64,000 nt of DNA from Acidobacteriaceae bacterium. Its GTDB lineage: Bacteria; Acidobacteriota; Terriglobia; Terriglobales; Acidobacteriaceae. The translations under genes were made by a program, and so were the position numbers. This document shows positions 63,206 through 64,000 of this stretch, piece after piece. The first letter of the stretch is position 1. The number at the start of each line of letters is the position of its first letter. The notes below the pieces were generated by a model. It was not told the DNA's origin. It saw only the letters and a program-made list of their open reading frames with translations, and did no database searches. The stretch is taken from NCBI GenBank assembly GCA_030037545.1, contig JASHRF010000117.1:1-64000 (forward strand). The letters run 5' to 3'.

Positions 63206-64000
63206 ATGTCTAGTTCAGTTTCGATTTGCGTAGTTGGGTCCGGCTATGTGGGGCTGGTGGCAGCGGTTTGCTTTGCCGAAATCGGCCACCGCGTTACCTG
63301 CGTCGACAACGACGAGTCCAAAATCAAGATGCTGCGCAAAGGCGGTGTGCCCATCTTCGAGCGCCACCTGCCCGAGCTGCTCGAGCGGCATCGCGGCCAG
63401 GGGGTGGTGTTCAGCTCTGACCTGCATGGTGCCGTCGAACAAAGCGAAACCATTTTTATCGCTGTGGGCACGCCTCAGGGCGACAGCGGAGCTGCTGACC
63501 TGTCCTATGTGGAGGGCGTAGTCTCTGAGATCGCGCGCTCCATCCGCTCCTACACGGTGATCGTTGAGAAGAGCACCGTCCCGGTTTACACCAATGACTG
63601 GATTCGCCGCGTGCTGTGCCGTTTCGGCGTCGATCCGGCAAATTTCGATGTGGTCTCGAACCCGGAATTCCTGCGCGAAGGCTCGGCCATTGGCGATTTT
63701 CTGCATCCCGACCGCATTGTGGTGGGAACCAGCAGTCCGCGCGCGGCGGACGTGCTGCGCCGGATCTATGAACCGCTCACCGGAGGCAGTTACTATGCGC
63801 AGCCCGATGCGCTGGCGGGCCAGCACACGGCCCAGCATCCAGCGCCGTTGCTGGTCACATCGCCGCAGAGTGCGGAACTCATCAAGCATGCCTCCAATGC
63901 CTTCCTGGCTCTCAAAATCTCTTTCATCAACGCGGTGGCCACGCTGGCAGAAACGGTAGACGCCGATATTGAAGAGATTGCCGCCGGCGTGGGCCTCGAT
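63206..64000 (+). CDS. ugd: UDP-glucose 6-dehydrogenase (3' cut by window)
   Basis: 265 codons are visible and the gene runs past the window end. The N terminus has an NAD-binding G11-x-G13-x2-G16 (VVGSGYVGLVAAV). Later come FIAVGTPQ, VEKSTVPVYTND and NPEFLREGSAIGDF, diagnostic of the UDP-glucose/GDP-mannose dehydrogenase group. Activity on UDP-glucose gives UDP-glucuronate for capsule or other surface polysaccharide. An insertion (residues about 195-210, YYAQPDALAGQHTAQHPAP) sits after the Rossmann part. Start ATG at 63206 is the only fitting one. Confidence 0.88.
   Translation, partial: MSSSVSICVVGSGYVGLVAAVCFAEIGHRVTCVDNDESKIKMLRKGGVPIFERHLPELLERHRGQGVVFSSDLHGAVEQSETIFIAVGTPQGDSGAADLSYVEGVVSEIARSIRSYTVIVEKSTVPVYTNDWIRRVLCRFGVDPANFDVVSNPEFLREGSAIGDFLHPDRIVVGTSSPRAADVLRRIYEPLTGGSYYAQPDALAGQHTAQHPAPLLVTSPQSAELIKHASNAFLALKISFINAVATLAETVDADIEEIAAGVGLD

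Overview
The window looks like chromosome of an Acidobacteriota (Terriglobia-type) bacterium. It has high-GC coding sequence on both strands, a carboxypeptidase-regulatory/TonB-dependent receptor of the acidobacterial Oar-like kind, a tricorn-type S41 peptidase, BNR-repeat proteins, a futalosine-pathway menaquinone gene, many large unnamed membrane proteins, and intergenic hairpin repeats of the kind common in that phylum. The assignment rests on gene content only; there is no rRNA in the window.

Layout. 1-12.5 kb: a cut C45-type Ntn hydrolase, an exported tricorn-like protease, mqnE, a BNR-propeller protein, a small outer-membrane barrel, an isolated nuoB and a TonB-dependent receptor. 12.6-22.8 kb: a minus-strand block of large multi-pass membrane proteins in paralogous pairs, plus one GT2 glycosyltransferase; this looks like an envelope glycan or lipid-linked sugar locus. 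23.3-45.2 kb: a complete tad/Flp pilus locus. It contains three flp pilins behind a sigma-54-type promoter, three GT87-like genes on the other strand, DUF192, cpaC, cpaB, a TonB-like gene, two tadE-like genes, tadG, a DUF192-PilZ fusion, two tiny paralogous membrane microproteins, tadC, tadB, cpaF, cpaE, cpaA and a divergent sigma-54 activator. 45.3-49.1 kb: an accessory segment, by eye richer in A/T, with an XRE-regulator/membrane-protein pair, an IS1595-type transposase and a tight four-gene operon that includes a PIN-domain RNase. 49.2-64 kb: rmlD, efp, a HIT hydrolase, cfa, rpsP-khpA-rimM, an AlaC-type aminotransferase, an exported alpha/beta hydrolase, a Wzi-like capsule protein and a cut UDP-glucose dehydrogenase.

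How it fits together. The tad genes supply pilin (Flp), prepilin peptidase (CpaA), ATPase (CpaF), localisation ATPase (CpaE), inner-membrane platform (TadB/TadC), secretin (CpaC) with CpaB, and pseudopilin-like TadE/G. A sigma-54 activator at one end and a near-consensus -24/-12 element before the pilins at the other suggest a dedicated circuit. The PilZ motifs in the DUF192 fusion suggest a c-di-GMP input. The glycosyltransferase blocks beside it may decorate the cell surface or the pilus.

Intergenic DNA carries several MITE-like or REP-like hairpin elements with clear terminal inverted repeats. One begins at the khpA stop codon and splits khpA from rimM. The best candidates for undescribed biology are the twin microproteins and DUF192-PilZ fusion inside the tad locus, and the four-gene PIN cassette beside the IS1595 transposase.
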